Shown piece after piece: positions 1 to 10,241 of a DNA stretch of 64,000 bases. Source of the DNA: Thiocystis violacea (GTDB taxonomy: Bacteria; Pseudomonadota; Gammaproteobacteria; Chromatiales; Chromatiaceae); contig NZ_NRRG01000004.1 of assembly GCF_016583575.1 (NCBI RefSeq), forward strand, positions 99,235 to 163,234, given 5' to 3'. The position numbers and the translations under genes were made by a program. The notes under the pieces were generated by a model that searched no databases, was not told where the DNA came from, and saw only the letters and a program-made list of their open reading frames with translations. How positions within the stretch are numbered: the stretch's first letter is position 1; each line of letters begins with the position of its first letter.

Positions 1-1126
1 CGCGAATCGACAGGCTGGCGATCCGGTTGCTGTCCGACCGAACGCCGTCCGCCGAGTCCAGCCCGAAGGTCGCGGCCAATTCCGGACCCGCGCACAGACC
101 GCAATCGTGCACGGGGCAGGCCGCAGCCGGCTGGCGGGGTGGAGCCGTGCCGAGGTCGCCTTGTCCGCGCGGGCGGACGTCATCGCGCAGACAGATGGCC
201 ACCTCCGCGAATCCGATCTGGTCGCGGATGTCCTCAATGACCCGATCGAGGACCGCGTCCGTGAGCGGTGCCTCGTCGAGCGCGCGGCTGGTTCGGTAGA
301 GCAGGGACAGGGATCGATTGGAGCGCTCCAGGTCGCGGGTCTTGTCCGCGACCCGCTCCTCCAGTTCGCCATAGATTTGGGAGAGCCCCTGGGTCATGAG
401 GTTCATCGCCGCCCCGACCCGCCCCAACTCATCGCCGCCGACGAAGCGCGTGTGGCCTGAGAAATCGCCGCGCCGGGCGCGGTCGGCGCAGTCGAGCAAC
501 TCCGCGAGTGGTTCGACCACCCGGCGCTGGACGACCACCAGGCTGACCAGCACCAGGGCGACCGTCAGGACGAGCGCGCTGGCCTGGATCCAGCGCAGGA
601 GATCGATGCGATGTTCGGCGCGTTCCTCCAGCATGCGCACCAGGGCGTGGATGTCGTCGACGAAGTCGTCCATCCGGTCCAGGTAGGCGGTACGTCCGGC
701 GTTCGTCTCGGGGGATTCGGGGGTGGCGTCGATGAACCGCGTCAGGGCGCGGCGCATTTCATTGGTCCAGCGCCAGCGTACCCGCTCGTAGGCGAGCCGA
801 ACCGGGTCGCTAGCGTTGGCTGGAAGCGCCTCCGTGAGCCGAGGGCTGACCAGTCGCTGCTCGTATTCCACGACCAGTCGCTTGACCTCGATGCGAGACT
901 CCGGCCGCGATACGCGGTCGTCCGCCAGCGCTACCCCGATTCGGTAGGACTGCATCCGCAGGGTGCCGGATTGATTCACCGCGGCCGCCATGCCCTGGTT
1001 GATTTCCGCGATGAAGATCGAAGTCAGCATGCCGGTTACGCCCAGGGCGATGACCCCGGCCATCAGGAGCCCCAGGACGATCAGTATGGGATGGCGCGCG
1101 GGTCTGGTCGCGCCGGACATCCTCAT
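1..1126 (-). CDS. narX: NarX-type nitrate/nitrite sensor histidine kinase (C-terminus cut by window edge)
   Basis: Membrane sensor kinase expected to detect periplasmic nitrate/nitrite and phosphorylate a NarL/NarP-type regulator. The reading frame stays open to base 1, so only about 375 N-terminal residues are present. Seen: a first membrane helix (about residues 13-38); directly after it a P-box-like NQSGTLRMQSYR motif (about 51-62), the nitrate-binding signature of NarX/NarQ; a second membrane helix near residue 195-215; a HAMP linker; a coiled-coil segment; and a cysteine cluster CPVHDCGLC typical of the NarX central module. The HisKA_3 and ATPase domains would lie beyond the edge. ATG at 1126 (or 1120) follows GGGGAA. 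It is divergent from the regulator-nap operon, which supports a role in nitrate control. A narL-like partner may lie just outside. Confidence 0.85.
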   Translation of the reverse strand, partial: MRMSGATRPARHPILIVLGLLMAGVIALGVTGMLTSIFIAEINQGMAAAVNQSGTLRMQSYRIGVALADDRVSRPESRIEVKRLVVEYEQRLVSPRLTEALPANASDPVRLAYERVRWRWTNEMRRALTRFIDATPESPETNAGRTAYLDRMDDFVDDIHALVRMLEERAEHRIDLLRWIQASALVLTVALVLVSLVVVQRRVVEPLAELLDCADRARRGDFSGHTRFVGGDELGRVGAAMNLMTQGLSQIYGELEERVADKTRDLERSNRSLSLLYRTSRALDEAPLTDAVLDRVIEDIRDQIGFAEVAICLRDDVRPRGQGDLGTAPPRQPAAACPVHDCGLCAGPELAATFGLDSADGVRSDSNRIASLSIR

Positions 1127-1264
1127 GCCGGTTCCCCGAGCCGTGGCGGGGCTGGATCAAAGGAGGTATCACCAAAACGTCCGGCGGGGAGTTCAGTAGG
1201 CCCGGATGACCAGCCTTGGTGATTGATCGTTAGCGGTTTCAATGGCTTGATCTCTCTGGTCGAC

Positions 1265-1280
1265 TACCACCAAGGGGGTA
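1265..1280. promoter_or_regulatory. Candidate NarL/NarP 7-2-7 heptamer pair
   Basis: TACCACC-AA-GGGGGTA is an inverted pair of heptamers with the exact 7-2-7 spacing known for NarL/NarP sites (consensus TACYYMT and its inverse). The outer TACC/GGTA bases are conserved and the inner bases are imperfect. It sits in the divergent promoter region between the NarX-type kinase and the regulator-nap operon, where such a site would make sense. Confidence 0.45.
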
Positions 1281-1339
1281 TTTCAGACTGTCTTTCTCGG
1301 CCATCCGGCGTCTTGCGTCACTCAGTGGAAAGCCTAGTC

Positions 1340-1353
1340 TTGCCTTGGATCAA
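1340..1353. promoter_or_regulatory. Candidate FNR/Dnr-type box
   Basis: TTGCCTTGGATCAA matches the FNR-family layout TTGAT-N4-ATCAA: the right half-site is perfect and the left half keeps TTG only. It lies just upstream of the Crp/Fnr regulator, so that gene and the nap operon may be controlled by an anaerobic regulator, possibly the adjacent protein itself. If used as an operator here, it argues against the ATG at 1356 as start. Confidence 0.35.
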
Positions 1354-1403
1354 GAATGATCAGGCCCACGACCGCCATGCCACCCGATGAGGAACGCGCC
1401 GAC

Positions 1404-2165
1404 GTGAATCGCACGGATCTCGAGAAGACCTGTCTCCCGCTGCTCGAGAAGGTTCCCGGTTTTCGATCCCTTCCGCGCGAGGCGTTGCGATCGATCGCGG
1501 GCGGCTGCCGTTCGCGCTCCGCGACGCGCGATCAGGTGCTGTGCGAGAAGGGCCAGCGGCTCGACGGCTTCTACGTGCTGATCAGCGGTCGCGTCAAGCT
1601 CGCGGTGCTCTCGTCCGAGGGGGCGGAGCGGGTGCTCGACATCGTGCTGCCGGGTCAGACCTTCGCCGAGGCGGCGGCCTTTCTCGGTCAGCCTTATCCG
1701 CTGCATGCGCAGGCGCTGGCCGATTCGCACCTGCTGTACGTCAAGTTGCCGCGGGTGCGTCGTGCCATCGAGCGTTGGCCGGAGGTCGCCTTCAGGATGC
1801 TGACTCTCATGGCCGAGCGCACCCAGCGTCTCACCGCCGATCTGGAAGCCTGCTGTCTGCATTCGGCGGGGCAGCGTATCGCTGGTTTTCTGCTGCGCGA
1901 GGCCGAATCGGACTGGCGGGAGGCGGACCAGGGCCGGCTGACCCTGCCGGCCGCCAAGTCGGTGGTCGCCTCCAGTCTCAATGTGTCCCCCGAGACCTTT
2001 TCGCGCGAGTTGCACGGCCTGGCGCGCAAGGGGCTGATCGAGGTGGAGCGCCGCCAGATCCGGATTCCATCCCTGACGCGGCTGCGGGCCTTGGCCGGCA
2101 TCGATGGACCTCCTGGGATGGGCGTCGCGAGGGCACCAGTCGACATAGGGGTCCGGCCATCATGA
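1404..2165 (+). CDS. Crp/Fnr-family transcriptional regulator (Dnr-like)
   Basis: Likely transcription factor for the downstream nap genes. An N-terminal cyclic-nucleotide-binding-type beta barrel (including LCEKGQRLDGFYVLISGRVK) is followed by a long dimerisation helix and a Crp-type winged helix (about 165-230) with the recognition-helix region LNVSPETFSRELHGLARKG. It lacks the N-terminal cysteine cluster of true FNR, so Dnr/NnrR-like (possibly haem/NO or another signal) is more likely than an Fe-S oxygen sensor. I chose GTG 1404 because GAGGAA lies 9 bases upstream. ATG 1356 and ATG 1377 are in-frame alternatives without a clear ribosome site, and 1356 would overlap the FNR-like box. The stop overlaps the napD start as ATGA, so the two are translationally coupled. 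Confidence 0.85.
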   Translation: MNRTDLEKTCLPLLEKVPGFRSLPREALRSIAGGCRSRSATRDQVLCEKGQRLDGFYVLISGRVKLAVLSSEGAERVLDIVLPGQTFAEAAAFLGQPYPLHAQALADSHLLYVKLPRVRRAIERWPEVAFRMLTLMAERTQRLTADLEACCLHSAGQRIAGFLLREAESDWREADQGRLTLPAAKSVVASSLNVSPETFSRELHGLARKGLIEVERRQIRIPSLTRLRALAGIDGPPGMGVARAPVDIGVRPS

Positions 2166-2521
2166 AACGAGAGGATCAGCGTCCGGGCTCGACTCGGGAA
2201 TCCGATGCCGAGGGGTCTTTGGAGACATCGGATCAGGCCGCGGGCGCGCCGCTCGACGGGGATATCCTGAGCTGCGTCGTGCGGACTCGGCCCGGTTGGG
2301 GGCTGGAGGTCGCCGCTCGGCTGGAGGGTTTGGCCGGCGTCGAGGTCCATGGCGGCACCGAGGTTGACAGGCTCGTGGTCACGATCGAAGACGGCACCGG
2401 GCACAAGGCGGTCGATCGGCTCGGGTCGTTGACGCTCGTCGAGGGAGTGACCGCCGCCGTTCTCATCTATCACTGCGACGGACGCGCCCTGAGCGCGGAT
2501 CCAGTCACCGCCGAGGGTTGA
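2162..2521 (+). CDS. napD: NapD, chaperone for NapA Tat export
   Basis: Small cytoplasmic maturation protein that binds the NapA twin-arginine signal and holds back export until the molybdenum cofactor is loaded. The 119-residue product has the NapD ferredoxin-like core from about residue 35 onward: ILSCVVRTRPG, then GVEVHGG and RLVVTIEDG, all typical of the family. About 30 N-terminal residues are charged, low in complexity and probably disordered, making it longer than a usual NapD. The start overlaps the stop of the upstream regulator (ATGA). It precedes napA by 69 bases. Confidence 0.88.
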   Translation: MKREDQRPGSTRESDAEGSLETSDQAAGAPLDGDILSCVVRTRPGWGLEVAARLEGLAGVEVHGGTEVDRLVVTIEDGTGHKAVDRLGSLTLVEGVTAAVLIYHCDGRALSADPVTAEG

Positions 2522-2590
2522 GGCCGGGCGCACCCCACTCGCGGCCTCGATCCAAGCGAACGCACATCGACATCCCAGGAGGAGCCACCC

Positions 2591-5167
2591 GTGACCATGA
2601 CCCGGCGTGAATTCATCAAGTCCCAGGCGGCATTCGCCGCGGCGGCCGCGGCCGGCGTGGTCCTGCCGGCGGAGTCGCTCGCCCAGCCCCAGGATCCGCT
2701 GGTCGATCCGGGCATCCGCTGGGACAAGGCCCCCTGCCGCTTCTGCGGCACCGGCTGCTCGGTGCTGGTCGGCGTCAAGGACGGGCATGTGGTCGCCAGC
2801 CAGGGCGATCCGGACGCGCCGGTCAATCGGGGCCTGAACTGTATCAAGGGCTATTTCCTGCCCAAGATCCTCTATGGTCAGGACCGTCTGACCCAGCCGC
2901 TGCTGCGCAAACGCGACGGCAAATTCGCCAAGGACGGCGAGTTCGAGGCGGTGACCTGGGACGAGGCCTTCAACGTCATGGCCGAGCAATGGAAGAAGTC
3001 CATCCGGCGTTCCATGGAAGAGAACGCGGGCAAGACGGTCGATGAGATGACCTCGCGGGTCGGGATGTTCGGTTCCGGTCAGTGGACGGTGTGGGAGGGC
3101 TACGCCGCCTCCAAGCTGCTCAAGGCCGGGCTGCGCTCCAACAACCTGGACCCCAACGCCCGGCACTGTATGGCGACCGCCGTGGTCGGCTTCATGCGCG
3201 CCTTCGGGATCGACGAGCCCATGGGCTGTTACGACGATCTGGAGCATGCGGATGTCTTCGTGCTCTGGGGCGCCAACATGGCCGAGATGCATCCCATCCT
3301 CTGGTCACGTCTGACCGATACGCGCCTGTCGCGGCCGGGCTGCGAGGTGCATGTGCTCTCGACCTACGAGCATCGCTGCTTCGAGCTGGCCGACAACCCC
3401 ATCGTCTTCGTCCCCCAGACCGATCTGGCGATCCTCAACTACATCGCCAATTACATCATCGAGACCAAGTCCTATAACCAGGACTTCATCGACAAGCACG
3501 TGCAGTTCGAGACCGCGACCACGGACATCGGCTACGGGCTGCGGCCCGAACATCCGCTGGAGAAGAAGGCCGCCAACGCGGGCGTCGACAAGAAACTCCC
3601 GTCGAGCTTCGAGGAGTTCGCCAAACAGGTCGCGCCCTACACGCTGGAGTACACCGCCAAGCTATCCGGCGTGCCCCCGGAGAACCTGCTGCGCCTGGCG
3701 AAAGCCTACGCGGACCCGAATAAGAAGGTCAGCTCCTTCTGGACCATGGGCTTCAACCAGCACACCCGGGGCGTCTGGGCCAACAACGGCTGCTACAACA
3801 TCCATCTGCTGATGGGCAAGATCTCCGAGCCCGGCAACAGCCCCTTCTCGCTCACCGGCCAGCCCTCGGCCTGCGGGACCGCGCGTGAGGTCGGCACCTT
3901 CGCGCACCGTCTGCCGGCGGACCTCGTCGTCACCAAGCCCGAGCATCGCGCCTTCGCCGAGAAGATCTGGAAGCTGCCGGACGGGACGGTCCCCGGCAAG
4001 ATCGGTTATCACGCCGTGCTCATGCACCGCATGATGAAAGACGGCAAGCTCAACTGCTACTGGCAGATGTGCAACAACAACATGCAGGCCGCCGCCAACC
4101 TCAACGAGGAGTCCTATCCCGGCTGGCGCAACCCGGAGGTCTTCGTCACCGTCTCCGATCCCTATCCGACCGTCTCGGCCCAGGCGGCCGACCTGGTGCT
4201 GCCGACCGCCATGTGGGTCGAGAAGGAAGGCGCCTACGGCAACGCCGAGCGGCGCACCCAGTTCTGGCGCGAGCAGGTCGCCGCGCCCGGCCAGTCCAAG
4301 TCCGATGTCTGGCAGATCATGGAATTCGCCAAGCGCTTCAAGGTGGAGGAGGTCTGGCCGCCCGAGCTGGTCGAAAAGATGCCGGAATACGCGGGCAAGA
4401 CACTCTACGAGGTGCTCTATACCAACGGTCAGGTCGATGCCTTTCCCTACGAGGGCCAGATCCTCGACGACCGGGGCAACGCCTACCAAAACCATGAGAG
4501 CCAGGACTTCGGCTACTACGTGCAAAAGGGTCTGTTCGAGGAATACCGGCGTTTCAACTCCGCCCCGGACATCATCAAGAAGGGCCATGAGATGGCCGAG
4601 TTCCAGCGCTACCACGAGACGCGCGGACTGCGCTGGCCGGTCATCGACGGCAAGGAGACGCTCTGGCGCTTCCGCGAGGGCTATGACCCTCATGTGCGCG
4701 CCTTCAATCCCGAGGTCGCCAAGGGCGATGTCTATTTCTACGGCAACCCCAACGGACGGGCGAACATCATCTTCGCACCCTATGAGCCGGCCGCCGAGAG
4801 TCCGGACGCCGAGTTCGATCTCTGGCTCTGCACCGGTCGGGTGCTGGAGCACTGGCACTCCGGTTCCATGACCCGGCGCGTGCCCGAACTCTATCGCGCC
4901 GTGCCCGACGCGGTGATCTACATGAGCAAGGAGGACGCCAAACGGCGGCGTCTGCGCGACGGCCAGGTCGCGGTCATCTCCACCCGGCGCGGCGAGATGA
5001 AGGCGCGCATCGAGACCCGAGGGCGCAATCGTCCGCCAGATGGGCTGGTCTTCGTCCCCTGGTTCGACGCCAACCGGTTGGTCAACAAGCTGACCCTGGA
5101 CGCGACCGATCCGCTGTCGAAAGAGACGGATTACAAAAAATGCGCGTGCAAGGTGGTGCGGGCTTGA
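2591..5167 (+). CDS. napA: NapA, periplasmic nitrate reductase catalytic subunit
   Basis: Reduces nitrate to nitrite in the periplasm using bis-MGD molybdenum and one [4Fe-4S] cluster. Seen: a twin-arginine signal (TRREFIK, residues 4-10) with an Ala-rich h-region; the cluster ligands Cys49, Cys52, Cys56 and Cys84 (CRFCGTGC ... LNCIKG); and ARHCMATAV with Cys193 as probable Mo ligand, which marks a Nap/Nas-type rather than Nar enzyme. The 858 residues are slightly longer than the usual 830. The start is GTG 2591, 8 bases after AGGAGG; ATG 2597 is possible. It is followed by a 171-base gap, unusual in this otherwise tight operon. Confidence 0.97.
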   Translation: MTMTRREFIKSQAAFAAAAAAGVVLPAESLAQPQDPLVDPGIRWDKAPCRFCGTGCSVLVGVKDGHVVASQGDPDAPVNRGLNCIKGYFLPKILYGQDRLTQPLLRKRDGKFAKDGEFEAVTWDEAFNVMAEQWKKSIRRSMEENAGKTVDEMTSRVGMFGSGQWTVWEGYAASKLLKAGLRSNNLDPNARHCMATAVVGFMRAFGIDEPMGCYDDLEHADVFVLWGANMAEMHPILWSRLTDTRLSRPGCEVHVLSTYEHRCFELADNPIVFVPQTDLAILNYIANYIIETKSYNQDFIDKHVQFETATTDIGYGLRPEHPLEKKAANAGVDKKLPSSFEEFAKQVAPYTLEYTAKLSGVPPENLLRLAKAYADPNKKVSSFWTMGFNQHTRGVWANNGCYNIHLLMGKISEPGNSPFSLTGQPSACGTAREVGTFAHRLPADLVVTKPEHRAFAEKIWKLPDGTVPGKIGYHAVLMHRMMKDGKLNCYWQMCNNNMQAAANLNEESYPGWRNPEVFVTVSDPYPTVSAQAADLVLPTAMWVEKEGAYGNAERRTQFWREQVAAPGQSKSDVWQIMEFAKRFKVEEVWPPELVEKMPEYAGKTLYEVLYTNGQVDAFPYEGQILDDRGNAYQNHESQDFGYYVQKGLFEEYRRFNSAPDIIKKGHEMAEFQRYHETRGLRWPVIDGKETLWRFREGYDPHVRAFNPEVAKGDVYFYGNPNGRANIIFAPYEPAAESPDAEFDLWLCTGRVLEHWHSGSMTRRVPELYRAVPDAVIYMSKEDAKRRRLRDGQVAVISTRRGEMKARIETRGRNRPPDGLVFVPWFDANRLVNKLTLDATDPLSKETDYKKCACKVVRA

Positions 5168-5253
5168 TTGACGTCGCCCTGGGATCGCTGAGTTGCACTC
5201 GGCTCCCTGGCCTTCGCTCCTAAACCTCGTCCAGATTGAGCTTCGGAGCTTGG

Positions 5254-5319
5254 AGGATGGGCACGCCCGGCCAACGTTGGCGCCAGACCAAACCTTGGAG
5301 CACGGGCTTTGCCCATCCT
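5254..5319. repeat. Inverted-repeat element inside the nap operon
   Basis: Perfect 10-base arms AGGATGGGCA (5254-5263) and TGCCCATCCT (5310-5319) enclose 46 bases that contain a further palindrome, GGCCAACGTTGGCG, near 5269-5282. The element ends 19 bases before the napG start codon. The arms resemble the GGATGGGC/GCCCATCC ends of repetitive extragenic elements seen in many proteobacteria, but no second copy was noticed in this window. It could fold in the napA-napG message. Confidence 0.6.
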
Positions 5320-5338
5320 ACGAACTGAAACCGTCCCC

Positions 5339-6205
5339 ATGACCAGCGAACGCCAAAAGACCGGCACGACCCTGAACCGTCGCCAGTTCATCACGGGCGT
5401 GATGAAGACGGCCTGTGGCGTCGGTCTGTTCGGGCTGGGGCTGGGACTCTACAGCCAGCGGGCTTCGAGCCTGCCGGCCTGGGCCATCCGTCCACCGGGG
5501 GCGGTGCCGGAGGATGATTTCAATGGGGCCTGTATTCGCTGCGGTCTCTGCGTGCGCGACTGTCCCTTCGACATGCTGCATCTGGCCGAGCTGGGTCAGG
5601 ACATTCCGACCGGAACGCCGTATTTCATCGCCCGCGAGGCCGGTTGCGAGATGTGCGAGGACATCCCCTGTGTCGCCGCTTGCCCGACCAATGCGCTCGA
5701 TCACGCCCTGACCGATATCCGCAAGGCCGACATGGGGCTCGCGGTGCTGATCGATCAGGAGAACTGCATCGCCTTCCAGGGGCTGCGCTGCGAGGTCTGC
5801 TTCAACGTCTGCCCGGTCCGGGGCGAGGCGATCACGCTCGACATGCAGCACAACGAGCGCTCGGGCAAGCATGCACGCTTCATCCCGGTGGTTCACTCGG
5901 CGCATTGCACCGGCTGCGGCAAGTGCGAGGAGGTCTGCATCCTTGACGAGGCGGCGATCAAGGTGCTGCCGCGCCATCTGGCCAAGGGGCAGCTCGGGGC
6001 GCATTACCGCTTGGGCTGGGAGCAGAAGCGGCAGGCGGGCGAGGCGCTGGTCACGCCGGATGCCGAGCACCGCTATAACCTGCCCGAGGGCATGGGGTAC
6101 GAACATGGCGGGCGGGGGCTGATTGAGGAGGCCGCGCCCGGTCAACCGGCGAGCCCGGTCCCGGATAACCCGCTGGACTCGCTCAACCGCAAAGGGGCGC
6201 TCTAG
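5339..6205 (+). CDS. napG: NapG, ferredoxin-type quinol dehydrogenase subunit
   Basis: Periplasmic iron-sulfur protein that, with membrane NapH, passes electrons from quinol toward NapC/NapB/NapA. The 288-residue product begins with a Tat signal (NRRQFITG, about residues 13-20) and contains four Cys-rich [4Fe-4S] segments: CIRCGLCVRDCP, CEMCEDIPCVAACP, CEVCFNVCP and CTGCGKCEEVC. ATG 5339 is chosen because the Tat motif then sits at the usual distance. A TTG at 5309 is in frame but would start within the inverted repeat. No strong Shine-Dalgarno is visible. The stop TAG is immediately followed by the napH ATG. Confidence 0.95.
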   Translation: MTSERQKTGTTLNRRQFITGVMKTACGVGLFGLGLGLYSQRASSLPAWAIRPPGAVPEDDFNGACIRCGLCVRDCPFDMLHLAELGQDIPTGTPYFIAREAGCEMCEDIPCVAACPTNALDHALTDIRKADMGLAVLIDQENCIAFQGLRCEVCFNVCPVRGEAITLDMQHNERSGKHARFIPVVHSAHCTGCGKCEEVCILDEAAIKVLPRHLAKGQLGAHYRLGWEQKRQAGEALVTPDAEHRYNLPEGMGYEHGGRGLIEEAAPGQPASPVPDNPLDSLNRKGAL

Positions 6206-7147
6206 ATGAACGCCTTTCCCGGCCAGACCGCGCGCGCGGAGCAGGGCTGGCTCAAGGCGCACAAATGGCTGCTGCTGCGGCGCGCCAGTCAGCTCGGCCT
6301 CCTGGCGGTCTTTCTGTTGGGGCCGCTGGCCGGGATCTGGATCGTGACCGGCAACCTGTCCGCGAGCCTGACCATGGGCGTTCTGCCGCTCACCGATCCG
6401 CTGCTGCTCGCGCAGTCGATGCTTTCGGGGGCCTGGCCGATCGCGAGCGGTCTGATCGGCGCGCTCATCGTGCTGGTCTTCTACGCCCTGGTCGGCGGGC
6501 GGGTCTTTTGCTCCTGGGTCTGTCCGGTCAATCTGGTGACGGATCTGGCCGCCTGGCTGGGTCGCCGCCTCGACATCCGCGCCGGCGGGCGGATCTCGCG
6601 CGATCTACGCTACTGGTTGCTGGGCCTGGTGCTGCTGTTCCCGCTCGCGACCGGCGTCATCGTCTGGGAATACGTCAACCCGGTCTCCATGGCCCATCGC
6701 GGCCTCATTTTCGGCATGGGCTGGGGCTGGACGTTGCTGCTCGCGGTCTTTCTTTACGACCTCTTCGTGGTGCGTCGGGGCTGGTGCGGCCATCTCTGCC
6801 CGGTGGGGGCCTTTTATGGCCTGATCGGGGTCAAGCCTGCCGTGCGGGTCGCGGCGGCGGGGCGGGCGCGCTGCGACGATTGCATGGATTGCTTCAACAT
6901 CTGCCCGGAGCCACAGGTCATCAAGCCGGCCCTGAAGGGCGCGGCCCAGGGGATCGGGCCGCTCATCGGCGATATCCACTGCACCAATTGCGGGCGCTGT
7001 ATCGATGTGTGTAGCAAGGACGTGTTTCGTTTCACGCTCGGCTACCGGCGGCGGCCCGACATCGCCCCGCGCGCGTCCGGCGGCGATGGGGCGAAAACGG
7101 TGGCATCCGGCACGGATGTCCCGATCCCAGGCCGCGCATCCAGTTAA
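6206..7147 (+). CDS. napH: NapH, membrane ferredoxin-type quinol dehydrogenase subunit
   Basis: Integral membrane partner of NapG in quinol oxidation. The 313-residue product shows about four hydrophobic helices (beginning near residues 29, 64, 137 and 170), two loop motifs CSWVCPVNLV and CGHLCPVGAFYG typical of NapH/NosR-type proteins, and a C-terminal soluble domain with two [4Fe-4S] motifs (CDDCMDCFNICPEP and CTNCGRCIDVC). It starts directly after the napG stop, so translation is probably coupled. The last 30 residues are an Ala/Gly-rich tail. Confidence 0.95.
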   Translation: MNAFPGQTARAEQGWLKAHKWLLLRRASQLGLLAVFLLGPLAGIWIVTGNLSASLTMGVLPLTDPLLLAQSMLSGAWPIASGLIGALIVLVFYALVGGRVFCSWVCPVNLVTDLAAWLGRRLDIRAGGRISRDLRYWLLGLVLLFPLATGVIVWEYVNPVSMAHRGLIFGMGWGWTLLLAVFLYDLFVVRRGWCGHLCPVGAFYGLIGVKPAVRVAAAGRARCDDCMDCFNICPEPQVIKPALKGAAQGIGPLIGDIHCTNCGRCIDVCSKDVFRFTLGYRRRPDIAPRASGGDGAKTVASGTDVPIPGRASS

Positions 7148-7167
7148 CCGATAAGGCGGAGAGAGCC

Positions 7168-7593
7168 ATGAACAGATCAGTCGCAGCCATGCTGCTGGGA
7201 CTCGCGGCGACCGGCCTGGCGAGCGCCATCGCGGCCGAGGACGTGACCTCGCTGCGCGGTCGCGCGGTGACGGACGAGTCCGATCCGGCGGTGAACAAAC
7301 CAACCGTGGCCGTGCCCGGCGGGTTCGCCCTGGGCTGGGAAAAGCAGCCGCCGATGATCCCGCACCCGATCGACAAATACAGCATTGATCTGCGTCAGAA
7401 CGGCTGTCTCAAATGCCATAGTCCGGCGACCTTCGAGATCGCCAAGGCGCCGAAAGTGGGCGATAGCCACTTCTTCGACCGCGATGGCGTCAAGCTCGAT
7501 CACCTGGCGCCCCGGCGATATTTCTGCACCCAGTGTCATGCCCCTCAAACCGGGGCGATTCCATTGGTCGAAAACGTCTTCGAGGGACGCTGA
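7168..7593 (+). CDS. napB: NapB, dihaem cytochrome c subunit of periplasmic nitrate reductase
   Basis: Electron-transfer subunit that delivers electrons to NapA. The 141-residue precursor has a Sec signal peptide (about residues 1-23, ending ASAIAA) and exactly two haem c motifs, CLKCH (80-84) and CTQCH (120-124). Conserved NapB features such as PPMIPHPIDKY precede the first haem, with a histidine suited to axial ligation. GGCGGAGAGAG lies just upstream of the ATG. It is located between napH and napC. Confidence 0.95.
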   Translation: MNRSVAAMLLGLAATGLASAIAAEDVTSLRGRAVTDESDPAVNKPTVAVPGGFALGWEKQPPMIPHPIDKYSIDLRQNGCLKCHSPATFEIAKAPKVGDSHFFDRDGVKLDHLAPRRYFCTQCHAPQTGAIPLVENVFEGR

Positions 7594-7642
7594 CCGTAAC
7601 GGTCAGCATGGCGCGCATATCCAGAGATTCGGGAAACTCATT

Positions 7643-8254
7643 ATGTCCGATCAATCAAAAACCTCGGCGCCCAAACCCCGCGCCCGTCGCGTGACCTGGC
7701 TCATTCTGTCGGCGGGCATCCTCATCGGCATCCTGTTCTGGGGCGGCTTCAACACCGCGATGGAGGCGACCAACACCGAGCAATTCTGCATCTCCTGTCA
7801 CGAGATGAAGGTCAACGTCTATCAGGAATACACCGACACCATTCATTACACCAACCGTACCGGCGTGCGCGCGACCTGTCCGGACTGCCATGTCCCCAAG
7901 GATTGGGTGCATAAGATCGTGCGCAAGATCCAGGCGAGCAATGAGCTCTACCATCACTTCAAGGGCGACGTGGATACCCCCGAGAAGTTCGAGGCCCAGC
8001 GGATCCGGCTGGCGCAAAACGTCTGGCGCACCATGAAGGCGACCGATTCGCGCGAGTGCCGCAACTGCCACGACTTCGAGTCCATGAACTACAACAAGCA
8101 GGAATCGCGCAGCTCGCAGAGCCATCAGGACGCGGAGGACGCCGGCTTGACCTGCATCGACTGCCACAAGGGCATCGCCCATCAGCTCCCGATGGAATAC
8201 GACCCCGAACAGGACGCGCCGGGCCAGAGCATCTTTTACTCGGTGCGCGATTGA
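7643..8254 (+). CDS. napC: NapC, membrane-anchored tetrahaem quinol dehydrogenase
   Basis: NapC/NirT/NrfH-family cytochrome that takes electrons from the quinol pool and reduces NapB. The 203-residue protein has one N-terminal membrane anchor (about residues 18-38) and four CxxCH motifs: CISCH (49-53), CPDCH, CRNCH and CIDCH. Length and spacing fit NapC of about 200 residues. The in-frame ATG at 7643 begins MSDQSKTS. A longer upstream frame would run through napB and is not real. It is the last gene of the nap operon. Having both NapC and NapGH suggests two quinol entry routes. Confidence 0.95.
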   Translation: MSDQSKTSAPKPRARRVTWLILSAGILIGILFWGGFNTAMEATNTEQFCISCHEMKVNVYQEYTDTIHYTNRTGVRATCPDCHVPKDWVHKIVRKIQASNELYHHFKGDVDTPEKFEAQRIRLAQNVWRTMKATDSRECRNCHDFESMNYNKQESRSSQSHQDAEDAGLTCIDCHKGIAHQLPMEYDPEQDAPGQSIFYSVRD

Positions 8255-8273
8255 TCGGAACCCTTGGTTTCGG

Positions 8274-8298
8274 CGCGCCCCGGACGCGGTCGGGCGCG
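8274..8298 (+). terminator. Possible GC hairpin after napC
   Basis: CGCGCCC (8274-8280) and GGGCGCG (8292-8298) can pair with an 11-base loop, 20 bases after the napC stop. There is no U-run, so intrinsic termination is uncertain. It may just be a stabilising 3' hairpin. Confidence 0.3.
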
Positions 8299-8410
8299 AG
8301 GCTGGAAAGGGTCGGACAGCGGGCATCCCAAGTCCGCCGATTCCGTCTGCGCAAAGCCAAACCGGGGTGTTAGCATAGGCGGCATTCGCAAGCCAGAGAG
8401 AGTGCCGTCC

Positions 8411-9667
<1,257 letters not shown>

Positions 9668-9680
9668 TTTGGTGGAAGAC

Positions 9681-9714
9681 CCTCGCGCCAGAACCTTATG
9701 GTCCTGGCGCGAGG
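9681..9714. terminator. Hairpin between convergent icd and csp
   Basis: Perfect 11-base stem CCTCGCGCCAG (9681-9691) with CTGGCGCGAGG (9704-9714) and a 12-base loop, starting 13 bases after the icd stop and placed between convergent genes. A T-run is absent on both strands, so it could be a factor-assisted terminator or an RNA 3' stabiliser. Confidence 0.6.
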
Positions 9715-9752
9715 GGCGCGGTCAGGATGGGATGTCGGTAGGCGTCACGACC

Positions 9753-9959
9753 TCAGCTCACGTGGTGCACATTGGCCGCATGAAGCCCCTTGGGGCCTTC
9801 GCTCAGCTCGAATTCGACCTTCTGTCCTTCTCTCAATGTCTTATAGCCTTCCATGTCGATCGACGAGAAGTGGACGAAGACGTCCTCTTCCCGACCGTCT
9901 GGTTGTACGAACCCGTACCCCTTTGCGTTATTGAACCATTTGACGACACCGGTGATCAT
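9753..9959 (-). CDS. cspD: Cold-shock domain protein (CspD-like)
   Basis: Single OB-fold nucleic-acid-binding protein of 68 residues. Seen: RNP1 (KGYGFV) and RNP2 (VFVHFS) motifs. The position divergent from clpS-clpA matches the E. coli cspD-clpS-clpA arrangement, which is why I favour CspD over other Csp paralogues. A strong AGGAGGAG ribosome site is upstream, and the leader before clpS is nearly 280 bases long on this side. Confidence 0.9.
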   Translation of the reverse strand: MITGVVKWFNNAKGYGFVQPDGREEDVFVHFSSIDMEGYKTLREGQKVEFELSEGPKGLHAANVHHVS

Positions 9960-10241
9960 TGACGCACTCCTCCTACTTTACGGGGCTTCTTGTTTATGGT
10001 CGTTATCGTCGACTGGCACCGTACCTTGAATCCGGCGATCGGTACCACAACTCGGTAGTATAGTGAGTTGATTTCGCTGGTCAAACAGGCTCTGCTGATG
10101 GACGCGCGCGAGCGGCTCGGTCTCTTGGTCGAGTCCCGGCGCCAAATTGGACCAGAGGAAGCGCCTGAACCATTCGCGAGCGGCCTGTCATTGCGACCAG
10201 AGGCGTCGCGCCTAAGTGAATCTTGACTAGAATCCGAGATC
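9960..10241. other. Divergent cspD/clpS intergenic region
   Basis: 282 bases containing the promoters for both neighbours. The csp side carries AGGAGGAG just before its ATG. An AT-rich patch TAGTATAGTGAG near 10056-10067 could supply a -10 element on either strand. A long csp leader would fit cold-shock leader regulation, but I cannot show a structure. No small ORF with good support was seen. Confidence 0.4.

Noticed and set aside
1694..3292. 532-codon antisense frame over the regulator, napD and napA
   Set aside because: It overlaps well-supported genes, has no ribosome site and has Arg/Pro/Ala-biased composition typical of shadow frames in high-GC DNA.
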